Of a stretch of DNA of 64,000 bases, positions 14,842 through 24,054 are shown piece by piece. Numbering within the stretch: position 1 is the first letter of the stretch; each line of letters opens with the position of its first letter. Origin of the DNA: RPRC01 sp034933285 (lineage in GTDB: Bacteria > Desulfobacterota > Desulfuromonadia > Geobacterales > Geobacteraceae); NCBI GenBank assembly GCA_034933285.1, contig JAYFNT010000004.1, forward strand, positions 67,469 through 131,468. Direction: 5' to 3'. Under the pieces are notes generated by a model, which was not told the DNA's origin, made no database searches, and worked only from the letters and a program-made list of their open reading frames with translations. Both the position numbers and the translations under genes were made by a program.

Positions 14842-14845
14842 ATGA
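14780..14845 (+). CDS. Possible 21-residue leader peptide upstream of pepA
   Basis: ATG 14780 has AAGGAACGG upstream and opens a 21-codon frame (MLPDAESASEIMRIYKIWRE...), whose TGA overlaps the pepA ATG as ATGA. It could be a leader peptide coupling translation, or a remnant of a truncated gene near the phage junction. Confidence 0.25.
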   Translation: MLPDAESASEIMRIYKIWRER

Positions 14846-16314
14846 AATTTCAGGTGACAACGCGGGAGCCGCTTGAGCACCCCTGCCCGGTTCTCGTGCT
14901 CGGCTGTTTTGAGGGAAAGCCTGACGAGCAGTGCCTGGCGGGTTTGGACAAGCTGCTGGATGGAGCGATTGCCAGGCTGTTTCAGGGCCGGGAGTTCACC
15001 GGCGCCCTGAATAGCGTAAAAGTCATCCATACTTTCGGCAGGATTGCTGCGGAACGTGTGCTTCTGGTGGGGCTCGGCAAGGAAGGGGACTTCTTTCCCG
15101 ACAGGATGAGGCAGGCTGCCGGTACTGCAGCCAAGGTTCTTCGCTCTTCATCCCAGCATTCCGCGGCATTTTACCTGTTGAACCGGACCGACCTGCTGCA
15201 GCATGCTGCGGAAGGTTATGCCTTGGGTGATTACACCTTTGAACAGTACAAATCGGAACCGGAGAAGCTGGACAGAGTGGAAACGGTCACGTTCATACTG
15301 CCTGATGTCGTGAATGTGAAAGAAGCCGAGAAAATGCTTGCCGAGGTTAAGCGAGTCTGTGAAGCGGTCCGATTCACCCGTGACCTGGTGTCACAGCCGG
15401 GAAATGTGGCTACCCCGGCTTATCTGGCTGAAAAAGCCTCCGAGATGGCAGCCCGTTTCGGTGTCAACTGCCAAACCTGGGATCGGGACGAGATCGAGCG
15501 CCGCGGCATGCATGCCCTGCTGGCAGTGTCACGAGGCTCCCGGCAGCCGCCGCGCTTCATCACCCTCGACTATCGGGGGACGGAGGAAAAATCGAAACCA
15601 GTGGTGCTGGTGGGCAAGGGCATTACATTTGACTCCGGCGGAATTTCCCTGAAACCGAGAGAGGGCATGGAACGAATGAAGGACGACATGGCCGGAGCAG
15701 CGACAGTCATGGGAATTGTCATGGCCGCGGCCTCACTCAAGCTGCCGCTCAACATCATAGGCCTGATCCCGGCTGCCGAGAATCTGCCCGGTGGAAATGC
15801 CAGCAAACCGGGGGACGTGATACGCTCCATGTCGGGCAAGACCGTGGAGATCGTCAATACTGATGCCGAGGGGAGACTTGTGCTGTGCGATGCCCTTCAT
15901 CATGCACAGAGCTACCGGCCGTCGGCGGTCATTGATCTTGCCACCCTGACCGGGGCCTGTGTGGTCGCTCTCGGCAACCTGGCAACCGGCATGCTGGGGA
16001 CCGATGAAGGACTCAAAAGGGCCCTCGGGAAGGCTGGTGAGGCAACTGGCGAAAAGGTTTGGGAACTGCCGCTTTGGGAGGAGTACGGTGAGGTGATGAA
16101 GAGTGATATCGCAGACCTGAAAAATTCCGGAGGTCCTGCTGCCGGGACCATAACCGCGGCTTGGTTCCTGAAAAACTTCACGGGTTCTGCGAAATGGGTT
16201 CATCTTGATATCGCAGGCACGGCCTGGGAGGAAAAGGGGCGGCATTACCTGCCGAAAGGGGCTACCGGGATAGGGGTAAGGCTCCTCGTCCACTACTTGC
16301 GGAGTCTCTGTTGA
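14842..16314 (+). CDS. pepA: Leucyl aminopeptidase (M17 family)
   Basis: 490 residues from ATG 14842, chosen because GGAGGGAGAG lies before it. The catalytic C-terminal domain carries VGKGITFDSGGISLKPREGM (metal-binding Lys and Asp), MKDDMAGAATVMG and the family signature NTDAEGRLVLCDAL. The enzyme uses two divalent metals to release N-terminal residues from peptides in the cytoplasm; E. coli PepA also acts as a DNA-binding protein. Length is normal for the family. The gene starts at the edge of the prophage region, so the phage may have inserted upstream of it. Confidence 0.93.
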   Translation: MKFQVTTREPLEHPCPVLVLGCFEGKPDEQCLAGLDKLLDGAIARLFQGREFTGALNSVKVIHTFGRIAAERVLLVGLGKEGDFFPDRMRQAAGTAAKVLRSSSQHSAAFYLLNRTDLLQHAAEGYALGDYTFEQYKSEPEKLDRVETVTFILPDVVNVKEAEKMLAEVKRVCEAVRFTRDLVSQPGNVATPAYLAEKASEMAARFGVNCQTWDRDEIERRGMHALLAVSRGSRQPPRFITLDYRGTEEKSKPVVLVGKGITFDSGGISLKPREGMERMKDDMAGAATVMGIVMAAASLKLPLNIIGLIPAAENLPGGNASKPGDVIRSMSGKTVEIVNTDAEGRLVLCDALHHAQSYRPSAVIDLATLTGACVVALGNLATGMLGTDEGLKRALGKAGEATGEKVWELPLWEEYGEVMKSDIADLKNSGGPAAGTITAAWFLKNFTGSAKWVHLDIAGTAWEEKGRHYLPKGATGIGVRLLVHYLRSLC

Positions 16315-16324
16315 AACGGGTCGA

Positions 16325-16419
16325 CAGGTTGTTGAGAAACTTCTGTGGAGAGCCGTATGCGGCGTTGCGCTCCGTGCGTCTTGCATCCGGCCTTCCTTAT
16401 GACGTTTTTCAACAGCCTG
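16325..16419. repeat. CAGGCTGTTGAAAAAC-type inverted repeat
   Basis: CAGGTTGTTGAGAAAC (16325-16340) faces GTTTTTCAACAGCCTG (16404-16419); arms match at 14 of 16 positions. A shorter relative lies at 32694-32723. It occupies most of the gap between pepA and the transporter gene and probably represents a dispersed repeat or transcript hairpin. Confidence 0.6.
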
Positions 16420-16438
16420 AGCTGGAGGGGCAGGGCCG

Positions 16439-17299
16439 ATGACCGGCTGGTTTGCCTGTGCGCTGGCCGCGCTTTTGCTCATGGGCGTGCAGCGGTTTCT
16501 CTACAAGGTCGTGGCTGAACGATCATGCGACACGCTGTTGACGACCCTCTCGTTCATGGCCACGGTGACAGTAATAAGCACTGCTGCCTTCTTCGCAGGC
16601 GGCGCCGAAGTGAAGGACCTGCGGGCCCTGCTGCTGGCAGGATTCGCCAACAGTCTGGCTTTTCTTGCCGCAACCCTGTCCCACATCGAAGCATTGAAAA
16701 GACTCCCTGCCGCCATTGCTTATCCGCTCATAAGGCTGGATGCGGTCCTGGTGGTCGTCATCTCCATTGTTTTTTTTCACGAAAGTATGCTTGGCAGGCA
16801 GGGAATCGGGATCTTTATCGCAGTTTTTGCGGCAGTACTGGTTGCACGTGGCCGCAATCGCATCCAGACACCTTTCGCTCCATCCAGTCGGGGATTCCTT
16901 TTCGTGGCCATGGCGATCCTGGCCGGAACTGCGGCTGCCGTATCGAGCCGCTTTGCAGTGCTTCATACCGACAAGACGGCATTCATTGCGGTATCTTACG
17001 GTTTGTCCACTATCTTCGCTTTTTTTATGGGAAGAGGCTCTGTAAACGGCAAAGTCCCGGAACGATTCCGATCTTCCTTATTCATTGGCGTTTCAATGGG
17101 TATCCTGAACGTGGCCGGATATTATGCCTATCTGGAGGGATTGTCCCGCGGCCCCCTTTCTCTGGTCACTGTAATTACCGGGATGCATTTCGTTGTAGCG
17201 GTAATTTTTTCACTGCTCATATATCGCGAGCGGCTGTCACCGGTAAGTTTCGCCGGCATAGTCCTTGCCGTGCTGTCTCTAGTCCTGATCAGGGTCTGA
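16439..17299 (+). CDS. DMT-superfamily (EamA-type) membrane transporter
   Basis: 286 residues, nearly all hydrophobic: about ten transmembrane segments in two EamA-like halves, each of about five. Typical features are IEALKRLPAAIAYPLIRLDA in half one and YLEGLSRGPLSLVTVITGMH in half two, where the first helix pair ends in the conserved Pro-rich turn. Family members export or import small metabolites; the substrate cannot be read. No operon partner is evident; the gap to pepA contains a repeat. Confidence 0.8.
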   Translation: MTGWFACALAALLLMGVQRFLYKVVAERSCDTLLTTLSFMATVTVISTAAFFAGGAEVKDLRALLLAGFANSLAFLAATLSHIEALKRLPAAIAYPLIRLDAVLVVVISIVFFHESMLGRQGIGIFIAVFAAVLVARGRNRIQTPFAPSSRGFLFVAMAILAGTAAAVSSRFAVLHTDKTAFIAVSYGLSTIFAFFMGRGSVNGKVPERFRSSLFIGVSMGILNVAGYYAYLEGLSRGPLSLVTVITGMHFVVAVIFSLLIYRERLSPVSFAGIVLAVLSLVLIRV

Positions 17300-17490
17300 A
17301 GCATTCTTTTTCAAGCGGCAGGTTTGCATTTATGGGAGGAGCGTGGACCGGTGATACAAAACACCAGTCCACGCTCCTTGTGCAACCTGCTGCTGTTGCG
17401 GCAGCTAAAAGGAAGGGAGGCGATGTTTCGGACGCTATCGAACCGTCGTCCTGCCAGGCATGTTCGGCAGCGTCCGGCTTTCGGCCTCAA

Positions 17491-17874
17491 TTATGGATGG
17501 GTCCCCGGTTTGGGGTTCTGGTCGAGAGTGGAAGCGGGCTGCTCCACGCTCTGCGGCTCTTTTTTCACGCTGTTGCCGGGATCGGTCACCGAAGGCTGAT
17601 CAATCTTGCGTACGCCGTTATTGTCGATTTTCACCCTGTCTCCGACCCGGGCGTTTTCCACATATTTTGCAGCCAACTGATATTCCTTGCTGCTGTCGCC
17701 CACTGACTGGAGCGTGACAGTACCGCTTTCAATCTTGGTGACGATGGCTTCGTCACCAAGGGCCGTATATGCGGCTTTGACGGGATCGGTCAGCTCTGTT
17801 GACCAGCCGGTGACGGCGTAACCGGTTAAGAGCGTGAGGCAGAGAGCTGCGATTACATTCTGGAAAATTCTCAT
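17491..17874 (-). CDS. Periplasmic protein of unknown function
   Basis: 127 residues with a signal peptide (MRIFQNVIAALCLTLLTGYA, then VTGWSTELTDP). The mature region has a short OB-like stretch (EAIVTKIESGTVTLQSVGDS, ARVGDRVKIDNNGVRKI) and a disordered Pro/Gln-rich C-terminus (KKEPQSVEQPASTLDQNPKP). The middle resembles small soluble domains seen in secreted Geobacter proteins, but I assign no function. Converges on the transporter gene. Confidence 0.6.
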   Translation of the reverse strand: MRIFQNVIAALCLTLLTGYAVTGWSTELTDPVKAAYTALGDEAIVTKIESGTVTLQSVGDSSKEYQLAAKYVENARVGDRVKIDNNGVRKIDQPSVTDPGNSVKKEPQSVEQPASTLDQNPKPGTHP

Positions 17875-18472
17875 TTCATATCTCCTTTTTCTTGTGAAAC
17901 TTCCCGGATTGATGAGGGATCAGGAGCACGGCTGCGACCGGCTCCAGCGGCTAGGGGTCTGTCAATCACCTCCATTTCCTCATGTGATGCAGGAACCTGC
18001 ATCGACGTAATGCCATATCTTGTTTTTGCCTGAACGATTATTAACAGATCGGGATTGGTGTAACAATCCACCGGACGGCTATTTATTTATACCGATAAAC
18101 GAGTGACTCTTCAGGAATGATGGAGGGGTGCCTTTCGCCCGGATTCCTGATATTCTATTCAGAGCCAGGCAGCGGTTAACCGCAGGAGGCTTACCCTGGG
18201 CACATGGTTGCGGAAACGGTTTTTCTGTTTGTTTTATAAATTAAATACCAGGATGTGGATGAACATGACTCAGGACTTGGTCTAAGCCGTAATCTCAGAA
18301 ATGTATTGCTACTGATGATATAATTAAAGTCACTCTAACGAGTTAATATATGTGCCTTACTCTTCGCCATCTTTCGGCTTGGGAGCGCTTTCCGGTTTGC
18401 ACGACCCGGTATTTCTGCCGGGAAATATTCGTGGTATGAGACACTGAAAACGCAGCTAAAGGGAGGCTTGCC
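17875..18472. other. Intergenic stretch without a confident gene
   Basis: About 600 bases between a leftward periplasmic-protein gene and the rightward ADP-ribosylglycohydrolase gene. It must contain promoters for both; the part near 18100-18350 is AT-rich. I see no RNA gene, repeat or convincing operator. Confidence 0.4.
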
Positions 18473-19354
18473 ATGGACGAGAGGATGCGGAGAGCCAGAC
18501 GGAGCCTGGAAGGGCTGTCGCTGGGGGATGCTTTCGGAGAACTGTTCTTTTTCGTACCTGCCGAACAAGCAACGATAAAGGATCTCCCCTTGTCGATCTG
18601 GCGTTGGACCGACGACACCCACATGGCGCTGTCCATTGTGGAGGTTCTCGGACTGTATGGGCGGATCGACCAGGATGCCTTGGCAGGCGCCTTTGCCCGA
18701 CGTTACATGGAGGAGCCGAACCGCGGATACGGGGGCGGCGCGCGGCGCCTGCTGGCCCGGGTCGCCACTGGATCGGACTGGCGGGAGGTCTCTCCCAGGT
18801 TGTTCGGAACGGGCTCGTGCGGGAACGGAGCGGCCATGCGCGTCGCTCCCCTCGGCGCTTTTTTTGCCGGCGACCCTGAGCTGGCTGCCCATGAGGCCCG
18901 GCTTTCCGCCATGGTCACCCATGCCCATCCCGAGGGCCAGGCAGGGGCAATGGGGGTGGCTGTTGCCGCGGCTTTAGCCGCTGCCGAGCCCAATTTATCC
19001 GGCGCAGCTTTCATTGAGTCTGTTGTTCGCATGGTGCCTGAAGGCCAGACCCGGGAACGGCTCCGGATCTCCCTTGACATCCCTGCCGGTGAGCTTTCGC
19101 AAGCGGTTCGTCTCCTGGGCTCGGGAAGTGATGTGACGGCCCAGGATACCGTCCCGTTTTGCGTCTGGAACGCGGCCCACAACCTGGATTCATATGAGGC
19201 TGCCCTCTGGTCGACTGTAAAAGGGCATGGCGATTGCGACACTACAAGCGCCATTGTCGGAGGAATCGTGGCGTTGTCGGCACGTAGGTTGCCTGCGGAC
19301 TGGCTGGAGCGGCGCGAGCCACTGCCTGAACTGTCCGTGCTTACGGAAAAGTAG
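18473..19354 (+). CDS. ADP-ribosylglycohydrolase family protein (DraG-like)
   Basis: 293 residues, with AAAGGGAGG before the ATG. The family metal-binding signature WTDDTHMA is at residues 45-52, and the second motif GHGDCDTTSAIVGGIVALSA is near the C-terminus, giving the Asp ligands for two Mg ions. These enzymes remove ADP-ribose from proteins or small molecules; DraG proper reactivates nitrogenase reductase. No draT or nif gene is near, so the substrate is open. The downstream amidase gene starts 27 bases later. Confidence 0.85.
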   Translation: MDERMRRARRSLEGLSLGDAFGELFFFVPAEQATIKDLPLSIWRWTDDTHMALSIVEVLGLYGRIDQDALAGAFARRYMEEPNRGYGGGARRLLARVATGSDWREVSPRLFGTGSCGNGAAMRVAPLGAFFAGDPELAAHEARLSAMVTHAHPEGQAGAMGVAVAAALAAAEPNLSGAAFIESVVRMVPEGQTRERLRISLDIPAGELSQAVRLLGSGSDVTAQDTVPFCVWNAAHNLDSYEAALWSTVKGHGDCDTTSAIVGGIVALSARRLPADWLERREPLPELSVLTEK

Positions 19355-19381
19355 CATGACAGCAAAGAAAGAGACTGCAAT

Positions 19382-20185
19382 ATGAAACTGACCCTTTCCA
19401 TAGCCCAGATGGAGGTTGCTTCAGGCCTGCCGGAGGAGAACCTGTGCAAGGCGGACGCCCTGGTTTCCGAAGCCGCGGCCAAGGGGAGCGATCTGGTCTG
19501 TTTCCCGGAAATGTGGACCACCGGTTTCAACTGGGAAACCATAAAGCGAACGGCCGGAAAGCATGGGGATGTCATCAGCAGGGTAGCTGACCTGGCACGG
19601 CGTTACCGCATCTGGATCAACGGCTCGATGCCTGCCCCCGACGAAGATGGAAATATCGGCAATACGTCCGTGCTGATTTCTCCGGAAGGGATGGTGGCCG
19701 CGCTTTACCGCAAGATTCACTTGTTCAGCCAGATGGGCGAGCACAAGCATATCCAGCCGGGCAATTCCCTGGTCCTGGCGGATGCACCGTGGGGTCGGAC
19801 GGGTCTTGCCGTGTGCTACGACATCCGCTTTCCCGAACTGTTCCGAACCTATGCCCTCCGGGGGGCGTGCATGACAATCTGTCCCTCAGCGTTTCCCCAC
19901 CCCCGCCTGGAACACTGGAGGATACTTATTCGTGCACGTGCCATCGAGAACCAGATGTATTTCATTGCCGTGAACCGCGCAGGCAGTGAAGACCTGGGAC
20001 CCGACGGCATGGTGAACTACTTCGGCCATTCGACGATTGTGGATCCTTGGGGAGACACGGTTGCGGAAGCGCTGGAGGACGAAATGCTGGTGACTGCGGA
20101 AATCGAGATGGATCTGGTTTCCGAGGTCAGGTCGGGCATGCAGGTCCTGCGCGACCGCCGTCCCGAGCTCTACGTGCTTGCTTGA
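19382..20185 (+). CDS. Nitrilase-superfamily carbon-nitrogen hydrolase
   Basis: 267 residues with the Glu-Lys-Cys triad of the superfamily: Glu43 in CFPEMWTTGF, Lys111 in YRKIHLFS, Cys145 in AVCYDIRFPELFR. The pattern is closest to the omega-amidase group (Nit2/YafV), which hydrolyses alpha-keto-glutaramate or alpha-keto-succinamate, but general amidases cannot be excluded. Start at 19382 follows AAAGAAAGAG. Likely co-transcribed with the preceding ADP-ribosylglycohydrolase. Confidence 0.85.
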   Translation: MKLTLSIAQMEVASGLPEENLCKADALVSEAAAKGSDLVCFPEMWTTGFNWETIKRTAGKHGDVISRVADLARRYRIWINGSMPAPDEDGNIGNTSVLISPEGMVAALYRKIHLFSQMGEHKHIQPGNSLVLADAPWGRTGLAVCYDIRFPELFRTYALRGACMTICPSAFPHPRLEHWRILIRARAIENQMYFIAVNRAGSEDLGPDGMVNYFGHSTIVDPWGDTVAEALEDEMLVTAEIEMDLVSEVRSGMQVLRDRRPELYVLA

Positions 20186-20311
20186 GCCTTTTTGGGAGGG
20201 ACAGGCTGTTACTTCTTGCCATTATCGTGATCTGATGATATGCAAGGAGTGAAACGGCTAATAACGTATTAATGCAAGATATCCCGGCGTTAACGCTCCA
20301 TGAGGTGGTCG

Positions 20312-21631
20312 ATGAAAAAACGCCTGTTGCTCGTTTCTCCCCTGGGAGACAGGAGCCTGCTCGGAAGCGACTTCTACTTTCGCCTTCCCTCCCTGGGCCT
20401 TCTCAAGCTTGCTTCCCTGACACCCCCGGACTGGGAGGTGGCCATCGTTGACGAAAAGGTGGAGACGCTGAACATCTCAAGGGATGCCGACCTGGTTGGA
20501 ATCACCGCCATGACACCGGTTGCGAAGCGTGCTTATTCCATTGCCGATAGTTTCAGAAGCCGGGGTATCCCGGTGGTTATGGGTGGCATGCATGTTTCCA
20601 AGCTTCCGGAAGAGGCGTTGCAACACTGCGACAGTGTGGTCGCGGGAGAGGCCGAGGATCTGTGGGACGTTCTGCTTGCCGATCTTGAGCGCGGACAGAT
20701 GAAGCCGATCTATCGCCATGAGTGCGGTTATCCCTGCCTCGACCGCAGGCCTCTTCCGGATTGGGACCTCTACAGGGACAAGGGGTACCTTCCGGTCCAC
20801 TTCATCGAGACAACCCGCGGCTGCCCGTTCAATTGCGAATTCTGTTCGGTGACCAGCTCCTTTGGCGGGAAATTCCGCAACCGTCCGGTTGACGACGTTG
20901 AAGAAGAGATCAGGGCAATGAAGCCTTTCCCCGGCAGATTCACCTGGCAGAACCTGGTCTTCTTCAACGATGACAACATAATCAGCAGCAGGAGCCACGC
21001 CCGCGAACTCCTGACCCGGATGATACCGTACCGCCTCGACTGGCTCGGCCAGACCTCAGTGGACATGGCCCAGGATGACGAGATGCTGGCCCTGTGCAGG
21101 AAAAGCGGTTGCATGGGACTTCTGGTAGGATTCGAATCCCTTTCCGCGGAGACGCTCAAGTCCGTGAACAAGGGGGTCAATAAGCCCCGGCAGTATCTGG
21201 ACGTGGTCAAGCGTATGCATGACCACGGTATCGGCGTCAAAGGCTCCTTCATTTTCGGCTTCGACACCGACGACGAGGGAGTGTTCGAGCGGACGGTGGA
21301 GTTTGCGCAGAAAGCGAAGATCGACGTGGTCTACTACTCGATCCTAACTCCCTATCCGGGAACTGCCCTCTACCGCCAGATGGCCGCGGAAGGGCGGATT
21401 ATCGACCATGACTGGAACCACTACAACACCCATAACGTCGTCTTCCGGCCGAAGCACATGACCCCGGAGCGGTTGCTGGACGGCTATTGGTCGGCTTTGA
21501 AGGAAAGCTTTTCCTATTCTTCCATATTCAGGAGGATGTGGGGTAACGGCACCCGGTACAATTTCTTCTTCCCGATGAATTTCGGCTACCGGCAGTCAAT
21601 AGCAAAGGCGGCAACATCCGCACATGTTTGA
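20312..21631 (+). CDS. B12-binding-domain radical SAM enzyme
   Basis: 439 residues from ATG 20312, supported by GAGGTGG. An N-terminal B12-binding-like Rossmann domain (residues about 1-130, with VGITAMTPVAKRAYSIADSF and VMGGMHVSKLPEEAL) is followed by a radical SAM core whose iron-sulfur ligands are Cys171, Cys175, Cys178 in RGCPFNCEFCSV. The expected DxHxxG motif of true corrinoid binders is not obvious, so cobalamin may or may not be bound. The architecture matches the BchE/HpnJ-like group; substrate unknown. Confidence 0.85.
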   Translation: MKKRLLLVSPLGDRSLLGSDFYFRLPSLGLLKLASLTPPDWEVAIVDEKVETLNISRDADLVGITAMTPVAKRAYSIADSFRSRGIPVVMGGMHVSKLPEEALQHCDSVVAGEAEDLWDVLLADLERGQMKPIYRHECGYPCLDRRPLPDWDLYRDKGYLPVHFIETTRGCPFNCEFCSVTSSFGGKFRNRPVDDVEEEIRAMKPFPGRFTWQNLVFFNDDNIISSRSHARELLTRMIPYRLDWLGQTSVDMAQDDEMLALCRKSGCMGLLVGFESLSAETLKSVNKGVNKPRQYLDVVKRMHDHGIGVKGSFIFGFDTDDEGVFERTVEFAQKAKIDVVYYSILTPYPGTALYRQMAAEGRIIDHDWNHYNTHNVVFRPKHMTPERLLDGYWSALKESFSYSSIFRRMWGNGTRYNFFFPMNFGYRQSIAKAATSAHV

Positions 21632-21707
21632 TATTATACAGGGTGTTGCGGATGGGATCCTGAGGACCGCGGCAGCCTGAACTTTCGCACGAAAAGGAGA
21701 TGAGCAC

Positions 21708-22139
21708 ATGTTTTGCAGAAACTGCGGTAAAGAGATCGATCCCCAGGCCGTCGTCTGTCCGTCGTGCGGTGTGCCGCCCATGCTGGAAAAGAAATTCTGC
21801 CAGAACTGCGGCGAAGCGACCCAACCGAACCAGGCGATGTGCGTGAAGTGCGGCGTGGCACTCATGGGGAAGTCGCCGGCGTCTGAGACAAAGAACAAGG
21901 TTGCGGCCGGCCTGCTGGGGATTTTCCTCGGCTGCTTCGGAATTCACAAGTTTTACCTGGGTTACAACAAGGAAGCCATAATCATGCTGGTCATCTCCCT
22001 GGGAGCGGGACTTGTCACCTGCGGCGGAGCAACAGGCGTGATGTCCATCATCGGCTTGATCGAGGGCATTATCTACCTGACCAAACCCGACGAGGAATTC
22101 GAGCAGGTTTACGTGAAGGGGCACAAGGGGTGGTTCTGA
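21708..22139 (+). CDS. Zinc-ribbon plus TM2-domain membrane protein
   Basis: 143 residues, AAAAGGAGATGAGCAC upstream. Two zinc ribbons (FCRNCGKEIDPQAVVCPSCG and FCQNCGEATQ...MCVKCG) are followed by a TM2 domain of two membrane helices (VAAGLLGIFLGCFGIHKFYL, MLVISLGAGLVTCGGATGVM). The FGIHKFYLG motif is typical of TM2. Function of such proteins is not well defined. Confidence 0.8.
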   Translation: MFCRNCGKEIDPQAVVCPSCGVPPMLEKKFCQNCGEATQPNQAMCVKCGVALMGKSPASETKNKVAAGLLGIFLGCFGIHKFYLGYNKEAIIMLVISLGAGLVTCGGATGVMSIIGLIEGIIYLTKPDEEFEQVYVKGHKGWF

Positions 22140-22184
22140 CGTGTGCCGATACGATTGCGGACTTCAGGTGACAGGGGAGGCTCC

Positions 22185-22604
22185 ATGAAACTTTGCCGAG
22201 AATGCAGGCGCGAGGTTTCCGAAAAGGCCTTTGCCTGTCCCCAGTGCGGGGCGCCGTACCCGGCGCGGGAAAAATGGGATGGATGGGGGTTCGAGTATAA
22301 AACGGAAAGCACTTTGCTCGGCCTTCCCTTGATCCATATTTCCTTCAAGTATCGTCCCAACAGGGTCCCGGTCGTTGCCAAGGGCGTGATCGCAATAGGA
22401 CAGTTCGCCTGCGGCATCATCACCGTTTCCCAGTTCGGTATCGGGCTCATAAGTGTAAGCCAGTTCACGATTGCCGGATTTGCCCTGGCGCAGTTTGCCG
22501 CAGCATACTCACTGGTCGCCCAGTTTGGCATCTACATGAAAGAAGGGCATGGGCAACTGTTGGTCAGTTTGAGAAGGATCATCGAAATAGTGATGGGGAG
22601 CTGA
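22185..22604 (+). CDS. Zinc-ribbon protein with repeated QF motifs
   Basis: 139 residues from ATG 22185 (GGGGAGGCTCC upstream). An N-terminal zinc ribbon (LCRECRREVSEKAFACPQCG) is followed by repeats of the type (I/V)xQFxxG: AIGQFACGIITVSQFGIGLI and VSQFTIAGFALAQFAAAY, spaced about nine residues apart. This could form a small beta-helix or a membrane hairpin. Probably in the same transcript as the TM2 gene. Function unknown. Confidence 0.6.
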   Translation: MKLCRECRREVSEKAFACPQCGAPYPAREKWDGWGFEYKTESTLLGLPLIHISFKYRPNRVPVVAKGVIAIGQFACGIITVSQFGIGLISVSQFTIAGFALAQFAAAYSLVAQFGIYMKEGHGQLLVSLRRIIEIVMGS

Positions 22605-22686
22605 CAATTGATCGTGGCATCTGTTTGTGAGAGGGTGGCTTTGTGAAAAACAGAGGGCGTTTCCACGGCGTGGGGGAGCAACGTTC

Positions 22687-23232
22687 ATGAAAATCATTCG
22701 GCTTTTGCTTCTGTTGGGACTTGCCGGCTGCGCCCGGATCCCGGATGGCGTCACGCCTGTAAAGGGCTTCGATGTGCAACGTTATCTGGGCACCTGGTAT
22801 GAGATCGCGAGACTCGACCATTCTTTTGAAAGAGGGCTGGACAACGTTACCGCAACCTACAGTCTCGGCAAGGATGGCAGTCTGCGAATCGTTAACCGGG
22901 GGTTTGATTCAAAGCTCAAACGGTGGAAAGAAGCTGTGGGCAATGCTTATTTTGTTGCCGGCCCAGATGTGGGACGACTGAAGGTGTCCTTCTTCAGGCC
23001 TTTTTACAGCGGCTACAACATAATCGGTATCGATGAGCAAAATTACTCTTATGTGCTTATTTGCGGCAACAGCAGGGAGTACCTGTGGATACTTGCGCGG
23101 CAACCCGAGCTACCGCGGACAGCGAAGGATTTACTCATCCGAAAAGCCAAGACGCTTGGTTTCGACACCAGTGCATTGCTCTTTGTGCATCAGAAGAACA
23201 TTGTCGGCCATGCGAACCCCAGTGACGACTGA
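22687..23232 (+). CDS. blc: Outer-membrane lipocalin (Blc-like)
   Basis: 181 residues from ATG 22687 (MKIIRLLLLLGLAGCARIPD), with a lipoprotein box LAGC and lipidated Cys15. The lipocalin signature is YLGTWYEIARLDHSFERGLD; NVTATYSLGKDGSLRIVNRG and PELPRTAKDLLIRKAKTLGF match bacterial lipocalin Blc, which binds lysophospholipids at the outer membrane. A longer frame from 22627 would hide the signal peptide. Confidence 0.88.
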   Translation: MKIIRLLLLLGLAGCARIPDGVTPVKGFDVQRYLGTWYEIARLDHSFERGLDNVTATYSLGKDGSLRIVNRGFDSKLKRWKEAVGNAYFVAGPDVGRLKVSFFRPFYSGYNIIGIDEQNYSYVLICGNSREYLWILARQPELPRTAKDLLIRKAKTLGFDTSALLFVHQKNIVGHANPSDD

Positions 23233-23453
23233 TGGCAGGGCTTTCACGCAATCCCCTTCCCGATTTTTCCGCATGGCCCGGACATTGCATAATTAATCAT
23301 CAACTCGGTCTCCCGCAGGATATGAGCGCGCTGGGAGGTTGACTGTCACCACAGAGTCACGCAACGGTGCCAACTTTTGCATGGCCTGGTGACATTTACC
23401 GCACTTTTCGGCTGTCACCCACATACTACAAGTTAAAAAAGGGGGGAAGCACC
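23233..23453. other. Short intergenic gap
   Basis: 220 bases between the lipocalin and lemA genes. No RNA or repeat recognised. AAAAAGGGGGGAAG at the end is the lemA ribosome site. Confidence 0.4.
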
Positions 23454-24035
23454 ATGCTGGTTGGGCTCGTTTTACTTGTTATCATCGTCGTAATCCTTTT
23501 TCTGCTAGTATCCGCCTATAACCGTCTGATCTCTCTCAAGGGGCAGACTGAAAATGCATGGAAACAGATCGACGTGCAGCTGAAACGCCGCCACGACCTG
23601 ATACCGAACCTGATAAACGCAGCCAAGGGGGCCATGCAGTTTGAACGGGAAACCCTGGAAGCGGTTGTTGCGGCGCGCAACTCGGCAGTCAATGCCTGCG
23701 CTTCCGCAACTCCGGCAACGGCGGGCCAGGTTGCCGCGGCCGAGGGAGTCCTCTCCGCGGCCCTTACCCGTTTCATGGCCGTTGTGGAGGCATATCCCGA
23801 CCTCAAGGCAACCGGAAACATCGGTCAACTCCAGGAAGAACTCGCTTCGACCGAGAACAAGGTGGCTTTTGCACGCCAGGCCTACAACGATACCGCAACC
23901 CTTTACAACGTGACCCAGCGCCAGTTCCCTACCGTGCTGGTAGCCGGCATGGCAGGCGCAGCGCCGGCCCAGCTGTGGGAAATCACTGACGATGCGGACC
24001 GCGCCGTGCCGGTGGTCGACCTTTCCATGAAGTAG
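23454..24035 (+). CDS. lemA: LemA family protein
   Basis: 193 residues from ATG 23454. One N-terminal membrane helix (MLVGLVLLVIIVVILFLLVS) then the LemA signature (NRLISLKGQTENAWKQIDVQ, LKRRHDLIPNLINAAKGAMQ), followed by long helices ending YNVTQRQFPTVLVAGMAG. LemA proteins are membrane-anchored with an uncertain role, often paired with HtpX-type proteases, as here with a 19-base gap. Confidence 0.88.
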   Translation: MLVGLVLLVIIVVILFLLVSAYNRLISLKGQTENAWKQIDVQLKRRHDLIPNLINAAKGAMQFERETLEAVVAARNSAVNACASATPATAGQVAAAEGVLSAALTRFMAVVEAYPDLKATGNIGQLQEELASTENKVAFARQAYNDTATLYNVTQRQFPTVLVAGMAGAAPAQLWEITDDADRAVPVVDLSMK

Positions 24036-24054
24036 CTGCGGACGGAGAAGAACG

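Noticed and set aside
16525..17706. 393-codon plus-strand frame
   Set aside because: Overlaps the DMT transporter in another frame; Cys/Arg/Ser-rich composition typical of a shadow.
17871..18071. 66-codon minus-strand frame ending at the start of the periplasmic-protein gene
   Set aside because: Non-ATG start with poor ribosome site, no recognisable features; kept as non-coding.
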